A DNA stretch of 64,000 nt from Oxalobacteraceae bacterium (GTDB lineage: Bacteria > Pseudomonadota > Gammaproteobacteria > Burkholderiales > Burkholderiaceae_D): positions 17,488-81,487 of the forward strand of contig JAIXXN010000003.1 in NCBI GenBank assembly GCA_027490725.1. The letters are read 5' to 3'. This document shows positions 28,619 to 36,020 of this stretch, one piece after another; position 1 is the first letter of the stretch, and each line of letters begins with the position of its first letter. The notes beneath the pieces are model-generated. The model saw only the letters and a list, made by a program, of their open reading frames with translations. It ran no database searches and was not told where the DNA came from. Position numbers and translations under genes: made by a program.

Positions 28619-30916
28619 GTGAATACAGCGTTGCGGTATTTATCGGTGGTTGGCGGTGCCTTCGTCAGCATCCTGCTGTTTCTGCTGGCCTCGGCTTCGG
28701 ATAACTCCGGCTTTTTCGACCGCTATTACAACTGGCTGCTGGGACTGAATGCCGCGGTGGCTGGTGCCTTGCTGTTACTGGTTGCCATTTCGCTGTTCCG
28801 TCTGTATGTGCGCTTCCGCAGTGGCGCCTTCGGTTCGCGCCTGATGACCCGGCTGGTGCTGCTGTTTGCCGGTATCGGTGTGCTGCCGGGGCTGGTCATC
28901 TTCCTGGTGTCGGTGCAGTTCGTCTCCCATTCGATCGACTCGTGGTTCAACGTGCCGGTAGAAGAAGCGTTGCAGTCCGGGATTAATCTTGGCCGGGCCG
29001 GTCTGGACACGGCCCTGAATGAACTGCAGAGCACGGCGCGCCGCACCGCCGACCAGTTAGCCGAACAGCCGTTTGGCACGGAACGCGCCACGCTGGCCTA
29101 TCTGGTCAAGCAGCAGCGCGGCATGCAGAACGCCATCATCGTCGACACGGAAGGGGGGCTGATCATCAGCGCCCGTGCCAGCCGTGGCGGCAATTTGAGC
29201 GCCGATCTGCCGACCAGCGAAATGATGGCCAAGGCGAAGAGCGATGGTCTGTATGGCGCGCCGGAAGGCGGTAACGAGCTGCATAGCAATCTGGTCAGTG
29301 CACCGGGTGCAACGCGCGATGTGGTGCATCAGTTGCGCCTGCGGGTGGTGCTGGCCATTCCTGAGCGGCCCCAGGAAAATGGCGTGCATCTGGCGCCGCG
29401 CTACCTGCAGCTGATCCAGCTGGCGCCCGAGCAACTGGCGGCCGATGGCGAAACCATCCGCAGTGCCTATTCCGATTACAAAGAACGGTTTGTGGCGCGG
29501 GTGGGGCTGCGCAAGATGTACATCGTGACCCTGACCCTGACCCTGCTGCTGGCGGTGTTCGGTGCGATTGCCAGCGCCTTCCTGATCGCCAGCGACCTGG
29601 CCCAGCCGCTCTTGCTGCTGGCGGAAGGTACGCGCGCTGTGGCAGAAGGCGATCTGTCGCCACGCCCGATCGTTACCACCTCGGACGAGCTGGGGACTTT
29701 GACGCAATCGTTCAACATCATGACGCGCCAGCTGTTCGACGCCCGCACCGCCGTCGAGCTGAATCGCGCGGCGCTACAGAATGCCAAGGCCCACCTCGAA
29801 TCGGTGCTGGCGAATATGTCGGCCGGGGTGATGGTGCTCGATCACGAATTCCACTTGATTAGCTGCAATGACTCGGTCGAGCGCATTCTGCAGCAGTCCG
29901 GCCCCGCCATGCTGGGGCAGCGGATGGACGAGATCGAAGGCCTGCAGGAGTTCGGCGGCGCCATCGTGGCAGCGTTTTCGGCCCAGAGCGCGCAGTCGGC
30001 GTCGGGGCGTAGCGTGCAGCGCCTGCACTGGCAGCGCCAGATCGAAGTGCCGCGCCGCAGCGCCAATCTGGATGACAATGACCAGACCCTGCTGGCCCGC
30101 GGTTCGCGTCTGCCCATCGAAGGGGGCGATAGCGGCTATCTGGTGGTGTTCGATGATATTTCCGACGTGATTTCGGCGCAGCGTTCGATCGCCTGGGGCG
30201 AAGTGGCACGCCGGCTGGCCCATGAAATCAAGAATCCGCTGACGCCTATCCAGTTGTCGGCCGAACGGATGCAGATGAAGCTCGACGGCAAGCTGTCGCC
30301 GGCCGATAACGAGCTGCTCAACCGCGGTACGGCCACCATCGTCAATCAGGTTGCTGCCATGAAGCGCATGGTCGACGATTTCCGTGATTACGCAAAAACC
30401 CCGCCGGCCCAGCTCGAGTCGCTCGACCTGAATGGCCTGATCGAAGAAATTCTGCACCTGTATCTGGCGGGCGAGGGCGACGATATCATTCACCCGCAAC
30501 TGGCGCCGGGCTTACCGCTGGTGATGGGCGATGCCACCCAGTTACGTCAAGTGATCCATAATCTGCTGCAGAATGCCCAGGACTCGATGGCGGAGCGCCC
30601 CGAGGGCGCCGAGCCGGCCCGGATCGATGTGATCAGCGAAGCGATCCACTATCAGGGTGCTGATGGTAGTACCAGTACTGCCGTACGTCTGGCAATTAGC
30701 GATAATGGCCCCGGATTTGCGCCGAAAATCCTCGCGCGGGCCTTTGAACCGTATGTCACATCGAAGGCCCGCGGCACCGGGCTGGGGCTGCCGATGGTGA
30801 AAAAAATTATCGACGAACATGGGGGACGCATCGATATTCAGAACCATGTCGATAGAAGTGGTGCTTCGGTAGTGATTTTGCTGTTAAAGTTAGCGCCGAC
30901 CACGCAAAATACCTAA
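28619..30916 (+). CDS. NtrY-like sensor histidine kinase
   Basis: A 765-residue membrane kinase starting at GTG 28619, with no gap after the DUF4390 stop. Order: three membrane segments at about residues 8-95, a periplasmic/extracytoplasmic sensor segment (about 100-300), a fourth membrane segment (about 303-327), HAMP, PAS (about 385-510), HisKA with phospho-acceptor His535 in RLAHEIKNPLTPIQLSAERM, and HATPase with GTGLGLPMVKKIIDEHGG near the end. This is the NtrY architecture. The signal is unknown; nitrogen, redox or envelope cues have been reported for relatives. Its partner is the regulator 66 nt downstream. Confidence 0.9.
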   Translation: MNTALRYLSVVGGAFVSILLFLLASASDNSGFFDRYYNWLLGLNAAVAGALLLLVAISLFRLYVRFRSGAFGSRLMTRLVLLFAGIGVLPGLVIFLVSVQFVSHSIDSWFNVPVEEALQSGINLGRAGLDTALNELQSTARRTADQLAEQPFGTERATLAYLVKQQRGMQNAIIVDTEGGLIISARASRGGNLSADLPTSEMMAKAKSDGLYGAPEGGNELHSNLVSAPGATRDVVHQLRLRVVLAIPERPQENGVHLAPRYLQLIQLAPEQLAADGETIRSAYSDYKERFVARVGLRKMYIVTLTLTLLLAVFGAIASAFLIASDLAQPLLLLAEGTRAVAEGDLSPRPIVTTSDELGTLTQSFNIMTRQLFDARTAVELNRAALQNAKAHLESVLANMSAGVMVLDHEFHLISCNDSVERILQQSGPAMLGQRMDEIEGLQEFGGAIVAAFSAQSAQSASGRSVQRLHWQRQIEVPRRSANLDDNDQTLLARGSRLPIEGGDSGYLVVFDDISDVISAQRSIAWGEVARRLAHEIKNPLTPIQLSAERMQMKLDGKLSPADNELLNRGTATIVNQVAAMKRMVDDFRDYAKTPPAQLESLDLNGLIEEILHLYLAGEGDDIIHPQLAPGLPLVMGDATQLRQVIHNLLQNAQDSMAERPEGAEPARIDVISEAIHYQGADGSTSTAVRLAISDNGPGFAPKILARAFEPYVTSKARGTGLGLPMVKKIIDEHGGRIDIQNHVDRSGASVVILLLKLAPTTQNT

Positions 30917-30981
30917 GTGGGCACGGATTAGAAAAATCATTGTCAGTCAACTGGCTGGCGAAATGAGGAAGGCAAGGGAAG

Positions 30982-31695
30982 ATGGCAAATATTCTGGTAG
31001 TGGACGATGAAATGGGTATCCGCGAGTTGCTCTCGGAGATACTGAGCGATGAAGGACATGCGATACAACTGGCCGAGAACGCCCAGCAGGCCCGCGAGGC
31101 CCGTGCCGGCGGCGCACCGGATCTGGTGCTGCTCGATATCTGGATGCCGGATACGGACGGGGTGACCCTGCTGAAAGAATGGCAGCGCGATGGCTTGCTG
31201 ACCATGCCCGTGATTATGATGTCGGGGCATGCCACCATCGATACGGCAGTCGAAGCGACGCGCATCGGTGCGCTGAACTTCCTCGAGAAGCCGATTGCTT
31301 TGCAGAAATTACTGAAGGCGGTGCAGCAGGGGCTGACCCGTGCACAGGAGACCGTGCGCGCGCCAGCACTGGCGGCCCGTCCGGTGTCGTCTAGCCCGGC
31401 GGAAGAAGCCAGTACCAGCAGCTTCGGTCAGGCTAGCCCGGCGGCGGCAATTGCCGTGCGCGGTGGCGCCACCATCGCCGGTGCCGATAATCATATGTTC
31501 AATCTGTCGTTCGACCTGCCGCTGCGCGAAGCTCGCGACGCTTTCGAACGCATGTATTTCGAGCACCATCTGGGCCGTGAAGGGGGCAGTATGACCCGCG
31601 TGGCCGAGAAAACCGGTCTGGAACGTACCCACCTGTACCGCAAGCTGAAACAGCTGGGCGTAGAACCGGGCAAGCTCGCCAAGAAAGGCGTGTAA
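30982..31695 (+). CDS. Response regulator, receiver plus Fis-type HTH, no AAA+ domain
   Basis: A 237-residue NtrX-like regulator. The receiver domain (1-120) has phospho-acceptor Asp52 in LVLLDIWMPDTDG, Ser/Thr in MMSGHA and Lys in LEKPI. A 65-residue Ala/Ser-rich linker leads to a Fis-type DNA-binding helix-turn-helix at about 190-232 (MTRVAEKTGLERTHLYRKLK). The sigma54-activating AAA+ module of full NtrX (about 240 residues) is absent, so it cannot remodel sigma54 polymerase by the usual route and presumably acts on sigma70 promoters or as a repressor. It sits after the NtrY-like kinase. Confidence 0.88.
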   Translation: MANILVVDDEMGIRELLSEILSDEGHAIQLAENAQQAREARAGGAPDLVLLDIWMPDTDGVTLLKEWQRDGLLTMPVIMMSGHATIDTAVEATRIGALNFLEKPIALQKLLKAVQQGLTRAQETVRAPALAARPVSSSPAEEASTSSFGQASPAAAIAVRGGATIAGADNHMFNLSFDLPLREARDAFERMYFEHHLGREGGSMTRVAEKTGLERTHLYRKLKQLGVEPGKLAKKGV

Positions 31696-31699
31696 GCCG

Positions 31700-32122
31700 G
31701 TGACGGACGCGGCCTTGGCCGGCGCGCCCGGGCCGTCCGGGGCGCCTAAACCGCCGCTAGCGACCTGGCTGGTGACAGGGGCCGGGCGGGAAGCACTGAT
31801 TGCTGCCCGGCTAGCGCAGGAAGCGCAGTGGAGCACCGTCGTCATCCTCGAAGGCTTGCCCAGCGGGCAAGCGCCGCTGGCCGATCTGGCCGACGCGGCT
31901 CAGCGCTTAGCGCCCCTGCAAGTGTTGCGGATCGCACCTGGTTGCCTGCATTGCAGCGGCAACCTGATTTTGCGTGTGACGCTGAACCGGGTGCTGCGGC
32001 GTCCCCCCGAACGCCTGTATCTGGGACTGGCCAGCGCCGAACACCTCGCCCTGCTGCGCGAGTTTCTTACGGCGCCACCGTATGCCGGCTTGCTCGATCT
32101 GCAAGCCGATCTGCTTTCCTAG
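31700..32122 (+). CDS. Shortened CobW/G3E-like protein of unknown function
   Basis: A 140-residue protein starting at GTG 31700, 4 nt after the regulator. It aligns by eye to the first half of COG0523 GTPases: WLVTGAGREALIAARL occupies the P-loop position but lacks the GxGKT/S residues, VVILEG resembles the next strand, APGCLHCSGNLI (Cys82, Cys85) resembles the metal-binding GCICC loop, and PERLYLGLASAEHLALLREF resembles the switch region. If so, it has lost nucleotide binding and kept a possible metal site. This is pattern recognition without a search; function is unknown. Confidence 0.6.
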   Translation: MTDAALAGAPGPSGAPKPPLATWLVTGAGREALIAARLAQEAQWSTVVILEGLPSGQAPLADLADAAQRLAPLQVLRIAPGCLHCSGNLILRVTLNRVLRRPPERLYLGLASAEHLALLREFLTAPPYAGLLDLQADLLS

Positions 32123-32249
32123 CGTCGGCGTCCAATTCCCTGCATAATGGACCGGTAGCATGATGGACTTGTAAATGGGCGTTTCCAGCCCCATCTCTGG
32201 GCTGAAGACGTTGGCAAGCAGTCTGGCGTCCCTTGTGAAAGGAAGCACT

Positions 32250-32507
32250 ATGAACCTCATCTACAACAGCGAACAGTTCAGCGTCCTCGAGTTTGGCGTG
32301 GATCGCAGCAACGAAGCCCTGCGCTTTGGCGGTTATGAAATCGTCGATAAAGGGGGCAAACGCGAGATTTTCATTAACGGCATTCTGGCGCAGAATTTCC
32401 GGCGTGACGTCAGCGAACTGATCGCCAGTGAACCGACCATGGATGAAATCGATGAGTTTCTCGGTAGTTACGATGAAGCCATGAGCTATCCTGCCACCCT
32501 CCACTAA
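32250..32507 (+). CDS. DUF3567 family protein
   Basis: An 85-residue protein (MNLIYNSEQFSVLEFG) of the betaproteobacterial DUF3567 family; the central GGYEIVDKGGKREIFINGILAQNF and C-terminal EPTMDEIDEFLG are characteristic. ATG 32250 is preferred over the upstream in-frame ATG at 32175 because a strong GAAAGGAAG precedes it at 32237-32245 and the length fits the family. It is small, acidic and probably cytoplasmic. No function is known to me. Confidence 0.85.
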   Translation: MNLIYNSEQFSVLEFGVDRSNEALRFGGYEIVDKGGKREIFINGILAQNFRRDVSELIASEPTMDEIDEFLGSYDEAMSYPATLH

Positions 32508-32630
32508 ACTGCCGTTCAGCCCCCTCCACCGGCCGGCGGCGCGACGAGCTTTTCCTTCTGGAATGCTAGGCGCCACCGGCTTTGTCGTTCCTGACGGCGA
32601 AAACCCTGCGGGAAGCTGCGCCGCAATGGG

Positions 32631-32636
32631 TATAAT
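32631..32636 (+). promoter_or_regulatory. -10 element placed for a leaderless transcript
   Basis: A perfect TATAAT ends 6 nt before the ATG of the amidotransferase gene, so transcription would begin at or next to the start codon. There is no Shine-Dalgarno in front of the ATG and no clear -35. Confidence 0.5.
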
Positions 32637-32642
32637 CGTGCG

Positions 32643-33410
32643 ATGTGCCAACTACTCGGAATGAATTGCAATGTCCCGACCGACATTGTGTTCAGCTTTA
32701 CCGGCTTTGCCATGCGTGGCGGCCAGACGGATACCCACCATGACGGCTGGGGGATCGCCTTTTTCGAAGGGGCAGGGGTACGCCATTTCGTCGATCATCA
32801 GGCGGCGGTCGCCTCGCCGATTGCCGAGCTGATCAAGCGCTATCCGATCAAATCCAAAAACGTCATTGCTCACATCCGCAAGGCGACCCAGGGCCAGGTG
32901 GCGCTGGAAAACTGCCATCCTTTCGTGCGCGAACTGTGGGGCCAGTACTGGGTGTTTGCCCACAACGGCGACCTGAAAGCGTTTGCCCCCGTGCTCGATG
33001 GTGCTTACCACCCGGTCGGCAGTACCGATAGCGAACTGGCGTTCTGCTATATTCTGCAGCAATTGCGGGCGCGCTTCGGCACCCAGCGTCCGGCGACCCA
33101 GGATTTACGCCTTGCTCTGTCGGAACTGACTACCGAAATCGCCGCTTACGGCACCTTCAATATGTTGCTGTCCTCGGGCGGGGAACTGTTTGCTCACTGT
33201 TCCACCCAGCTGGTCTACCTGGTGCGGCAATTTCCGTTTGACACGGCCCAATTGTCGGATGAAGATGTGAAGGTTGATTTTTCACAGGTGACTACCCCGG
33301 ATGACCGGGTGGCCATCATTGTGACGCAACCGCTGACGACCAATGAACAATGGACGGCCTTCGCTCCGGGCGAGCTGAAAGTGTTTATTGACGGTATGCC
33401 GCAAGCCTAG
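32643..33410 (+). CDS. Class II glutamine amidotransferase (YafJ-like)
   Basis: A 255-residue N-terminal-nucleophile hydrolase. The chain begins Met-Cys2 (MCQLLGMNCN), and Cys2 becomes the catalytic N-terminus after Met removal, which fixes the start at 32643. Other conserved parts are THHDGWGIAFF, AHIRKATQG and FAHNGDL. The family (YafJ/EgtC/DUF-type GATase_4) hydrolyses glutamine or a glutamyl amide; the acceptor is unknown as no synthase domain is attached. It lies alone between DUF3567 and the EAL-HDOD gene and probably has its own promoter and terminator. Confidence 0.87.
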   Translation: MCQLLGMNCNVPTDIVFSFTGFAMRGGQTDTHHDGWGIAFFEGAGVRHFVDHQAAVASPIAELIKRYPIKSKNVIAHIRKATQGQVALENCHPFVRELWGQYWVFAHNGDLKAFAPVLDGAYHPVGSTDSELAFCYILQQLRARFGTQRPATQDLRLALSELTTEIAAYGTFNMLLSSGGELFAHCSTQLVYLVRQFPFDTAQLSDEDVKVDFSQVTTPDDRVAIIVTQPLTTNEQWTAFAPGELKVFIDGMPQA

Positions 33411-33412
33411 GT

Positions 33413-33472
33413 GTGTGAGCGAGCGCGAGCACAAGTGCGAGCGCAAGCACGAGTACGACTGCAACTATGATG
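33413..33472. repeat. Degenerate hexamer tandem array
   Basis: Directly after the amidotransferase stop, about ten head-to-tail 6-bp units (GTGTGA, GCGAGC, GCGAGC, ACAAGT, GCGAGC, GCAAGC, ACGAGT, ACGACT, GCAACT, ATGATG) keep the phase and a purine-pyrimidine pattern while drifting in sequence. Confidence 0.7.
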
Positions 33473-33476
33473 TAAA

Positions 33477-33505
33477 TTGTTCAAGACATCGTTGCGGTTT
33501 AATGT
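33477..33505 (+). promoter_or_regulatory. Putative promoter of the EAL-HDOD gene
   Basis: TTGTTC (33477-33482) and TAATGT (33500-33505) are 17 nt apart. If used, transcription would begin just before the hairpin at 33520. Confidence 0.4.
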
Positions 33506-33519
33506 CAAAATAACAGCAT

Positions 33520-33541
33520 GGCGACGGGGTCGCCGCTTTTT
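33520..33541 (+). terminator. Rho-independent terminator
   Basis: GGCGAC and GTCGCC form a 6-bp stem with a 3-nt loop, followed by GC and five T residues. It ends the amidotransferase transcript and overlaps the in-frame ATG at 33518, which argues against that ATG as the start of the next gene. Confidence 0.75.
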
Positions 33542-33556
33542 GTATTGGCAATCGCA

Positions 33557-34837
33557 ATGATCGAACTTTCCCCTCGCGGCCGTGAAGCCGAACATTTGCG
33601 CGTACGCGAATTCTATCTCGGCCGCCAGCCCATTCTCGATCGCAATCAGTCGCTGTTTGCCTATGAACTGCTGTTCCGTAATGCCCCGGTCGGACCGGCC
33701 CGCATCAGCGACCCGCTGACGGCCACCGCGGCCGTCATCGCCCATGCCTCGCAACTGGGGATGGAACGCACGGTGGGCGACGCGCGCGGCTTTGTGAACG
33801 TCGACGCCGAAGTGCTGATGACCGATATCTTCTCCTTCCTGCCGCGCGAGCGGCTGGTGCTGGAGCTCAGTGAACAGATAGCGGTGACGCCCGCACTGTT
33901 GCACCGCATGGCCGAATTGCACACACAGGGCTTCCGTTTTGCGCTCGACGATGTGCAGGGCATGGCGCCCGGTCTGGAGCGCCTGCTGCCACTGGTCGAC
34001 TATGTAAAGCTCGATGTGCAGCGACTGGATCTGTCGAGCCTGATGAAACTGGCGCCGCGCTTCCGCGCAGCGCAAAAAATCCTCATCGCGGAAAAGGTGG
34101 AAAGCCGCGAGGATTTCAAGAATTGTCTGGATCTGGGCTTCGATTATTTCCAGGGCTATTATTTCGCCAAACCTGTCATCATGAGCGGCAAAAAACTGTC
34201 GCCCTCCCAACTGGCCGTGATGGAGCTGATGACGCTGGTTACCTCGGAGGCCGATAATAGCGCCGTGGAAAGTGCCATCAAGCGCGATGTGTCGCTGGCG
34301 CTGAATTTGCTCAGGCTGGTGAATACCCCGGCCGTGGGCTTGCGGCACCGCATCGATTCGCTGAGTCAGGCCGTGATGATACTGGGGCGCCGGCAGTTAC
34401 AGCGCTGGCTGCAGATCATGCTGTATGCCGAACCCAGCAAGCGAGGCCATAGCATGACCCCGCTGCTGATGCTGGCGACCACCCGTGGCCGCTTGCTAGA
34501 ACTGCTGGCCGGAAAATTGCGCCCTAGCCATCGCCAGTCTGCCGAGATCGCGTTTACGGTGGGCATTATGTCGCTGATGGACACGCTGTTCGGCTTGCCG
34601 ATGGCCGAGATTCTGGCGCAGATTCCTGTTAGCGACGAGGTCAGTAGCGCCTTGCTGCACCGCGAAGGCTATTTCGGCGACCTGCTGAAACTGGCCGAAT
34701 GTCTGGAGCGCATCGGCGATCTCGATCACCAGTTGATGCCCACGCTGCGCGACCTGGCCGTCTCGACCGATGATCTGGTCGAGCTGGAAATGGCGGCCTT
34801 CGAGTGGAGCGACAACGTGGTGCGCTACGCCCTCTAA
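33557..34837 (+). CDS. EAL-HDOD signalling protein (YuxH-type), EAL degenerate
   Basis: A 426-residue cytoplasmic protein with an N-terminal EAL-like domain (about 15-215) and a C-terminal HDOD domain (about 220-410, MELMTLVTSEADNSAVESAIKR onward). In the EAL part the signature reads YELLF, LELSEQ is kept, but the loop-6 motif DDFGTG is replaced by LDDVQGM, so c-di-GMP hydrolysis is doubtful and a binding or scaffold role is more likely. I chose ATG 33557 because the earlier ATG 33518 lies in a terminator stem; neither has a clear ribosome-binding site. Confidence 0.82.
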   Translation: MIELSPRGREAEHLRVREFYLGRQPILDRNQSLFAYELLFRNAPVGPARISDPLTATAAVIAHASQLGMERTVGDARGFVNVDAEVLMTDIFSFLPRERLVLELSEQIAVTPALLHRMAELHTQGFRFALDDVQGMAPGLERLLPLVDYVKLDVQRLDLSSLMKLAPRFRAAQKILIAEKVESREDFKNCLDLGFDYFQGYYFAKPVIMSGKKLSPSQLAVMELMTLVTSEADNSAVESAIKRDVSLALNLLRLVNTPAVGLRHRIDSLSQAVMILGRRQLQRWLQIMLYAEPSKRGHSMTPLLMLATTRGRLLELLAGKLRPSHRQSAEIAFTVGIMSLMDTLFGLPMAEILAQIPVSDEVSSALLHREGYFGDLLKLAECLERIGDLDHQLMPTLRDLAVSTDDLVELEMAAFEWSDNVVRYAL

Positions 34838-34842
34838 GCTCT

Positions 34843-34908
34843 TCAGGACGGGTGTCCTTCGCTCGGCCAGCGTTTGACTCTGGCTTGAATTTCCGGATGA
34901 GTTGCCAT
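34843..34908 (-). CDS. Candidate 21-residue small ORF
   Basis: On the minus strand a GGAGG (34914-34918) sits 5 nt before ATG 34908, which opens a 21-codon frame ending in TGA. The peptide begins MATHPEIQARVKRWP and is basic and soluble. It lies in the 231-nt gap after the EAL-HDOD gene, which otherwise holds only a short AGGAC/GTCCT hairpin at its start. The strong ribosome-binding site is the only evidence; no homologue is known to me. Confidence 0.3.
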   Translation of the reverse strand: MATHPEIQARVKRWPSEGHPS

Positions 34909-35068
34909 ATACACCTCCACGATGACGCCGCCGGATGGCGAGCATGTTTCTTAGTCCCCGTGTTGCGCAAAAAGTTCATGGTTTTGTATTTCCAATTTGC
35001 CACCTTGCTAAATTAGCATGCCGCCGCTATTCTGGCCGCTTATCGAAAATTCCGTGACAGGATGGTGT

Positions 35069-36010
35069 ATGGCAGCGGTTCTACTGAGCGTCAATCAGGT
35101 CAGCAAATCCTATGGGGGCCGCAAGGCCGTCGACGGGGTGAGCTTTCAGGTGCAGCAGGGACAGACGGTGGGCCTGATCGGCCCGAATGGTGCCGGTAAA
35201 TCCACCACCGTCAGCATGATCTGCGGCTTGCTGCGCAGCGATAGCGGCAGCATTCTGCTGGATGGCGCGCCGATCACCCAGGGCGCCAGTGGCGCGAAGC
35301 GGCTGATCGGCTATGTTCCCCAGGATCTGGCGCTGTACGAGGATCTGTCTGCGCTGGAAAACCTGAAACTGTTCGGCGCCCTGTACGGCCTGCGTGGTGC
35401 AGCGCTGAAACAGCGCTGCGAGGAAGTGTTGGCGCTGGTTAACCTGAGCGACCGCGCCAAAGACGAGCCCGCCACTTTCTCCGGCGGCATGAAGCGGCGC
35501 CTGAATATTGCCGCCGCGCTGCTGCATGCACCGCAATTGCTGATCCTCGACGAACCGACGGTAGGCGTCGATCCGCAAAGCCGCAACGCGATTTTCGATA
35601 CGCTGGAAGCCTTGCAGGCACAGGGCTGCGCGCTGATCTACACCAGCCACTACATGGAAGAAGTGGAGCGCCTGGCTGATCACCTGGTGATTATCGATCA
35701 CGGCAAGGTGCTGGCCGATGAAAGCCCGGCGGCGCTGTACCAGCGCTTGCCGGCGCAGGCGGCGCTGCAGGTGGAGTTGGCCAGCCCGGCCGGCGCGGAG
35801 CTGGTGGCGGCACTGTCGGCACGTCCCGGGGTCAGCAGCGTGCAGGCCAGCGGCCAGCAACTGACGATCGCGCTGCTCGCGGCCGAACAGGCTGCCAGCG
35901 TGCTGAACTGGCTGGCCGCGCAGGGTATTCCTCTGCTGCATTTCGCCACGGCCAAAACTTCGCTGGAAAACATCTTCCTTAACCTGACCGGCCGTTCGCT
36001 GCGCGACTGA
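35069..36010 (+). CDS. ABC transporter ATP-binding protein (ABC-2 type exporter)
   Basis: A 313-residue ATPase with Walker A GPNGAGKST near residue 42, Q-loop YVPQDLALYEDL, signature FSGGMKRRLNIA and Walker B LLILDEPTVGVDP with the switch His in TSHYMEE. The C-terminal about 90 residues form a DUF4162-like tail. I chose ATG 35069 with AGGATGG upstream, giving a normal start before VNQVSKSYGG; the frame is open back to 35018. It pairs with the permease 10 nt downstream. Confidence 0.92.
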   Translation: MAAVLLSVNQVSKSYGGRKAVDGVSFQVQQGQTVGLIGPNGAGKSTTVSMICGLLRSDSGSILLDGAPITQGASGAKRLIGYVPQDLALYEDLSALENLKLFGALYGLRGAALKQRCEEVLALVNLSDRAKDEPATFSGGMKRRLNIAAALLHAPQLLILDEPTVGVDPQSRNAIFDTLEALQAQGCALIYTSHYMEEVERLADHLVIIDHGKVLADESPAALYQRLPAQAALQVELASPAGAELVAALSARPGVSSVQASGQQLTIALLAAEQAASVLNWLAAQGIPLLHFATAKTSLENIFLNLTGRSLRD

Positions 36011-36020
36011 TAGGATTACC

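Noticed and set aside
33518..33556. ATG 33518 as start of the EAL-HDOD gene
   Set aside because: It lies at the foot of a terminator stem-loop with a T-run and has no ribosome-binding site; ATG 33557 was preferred.
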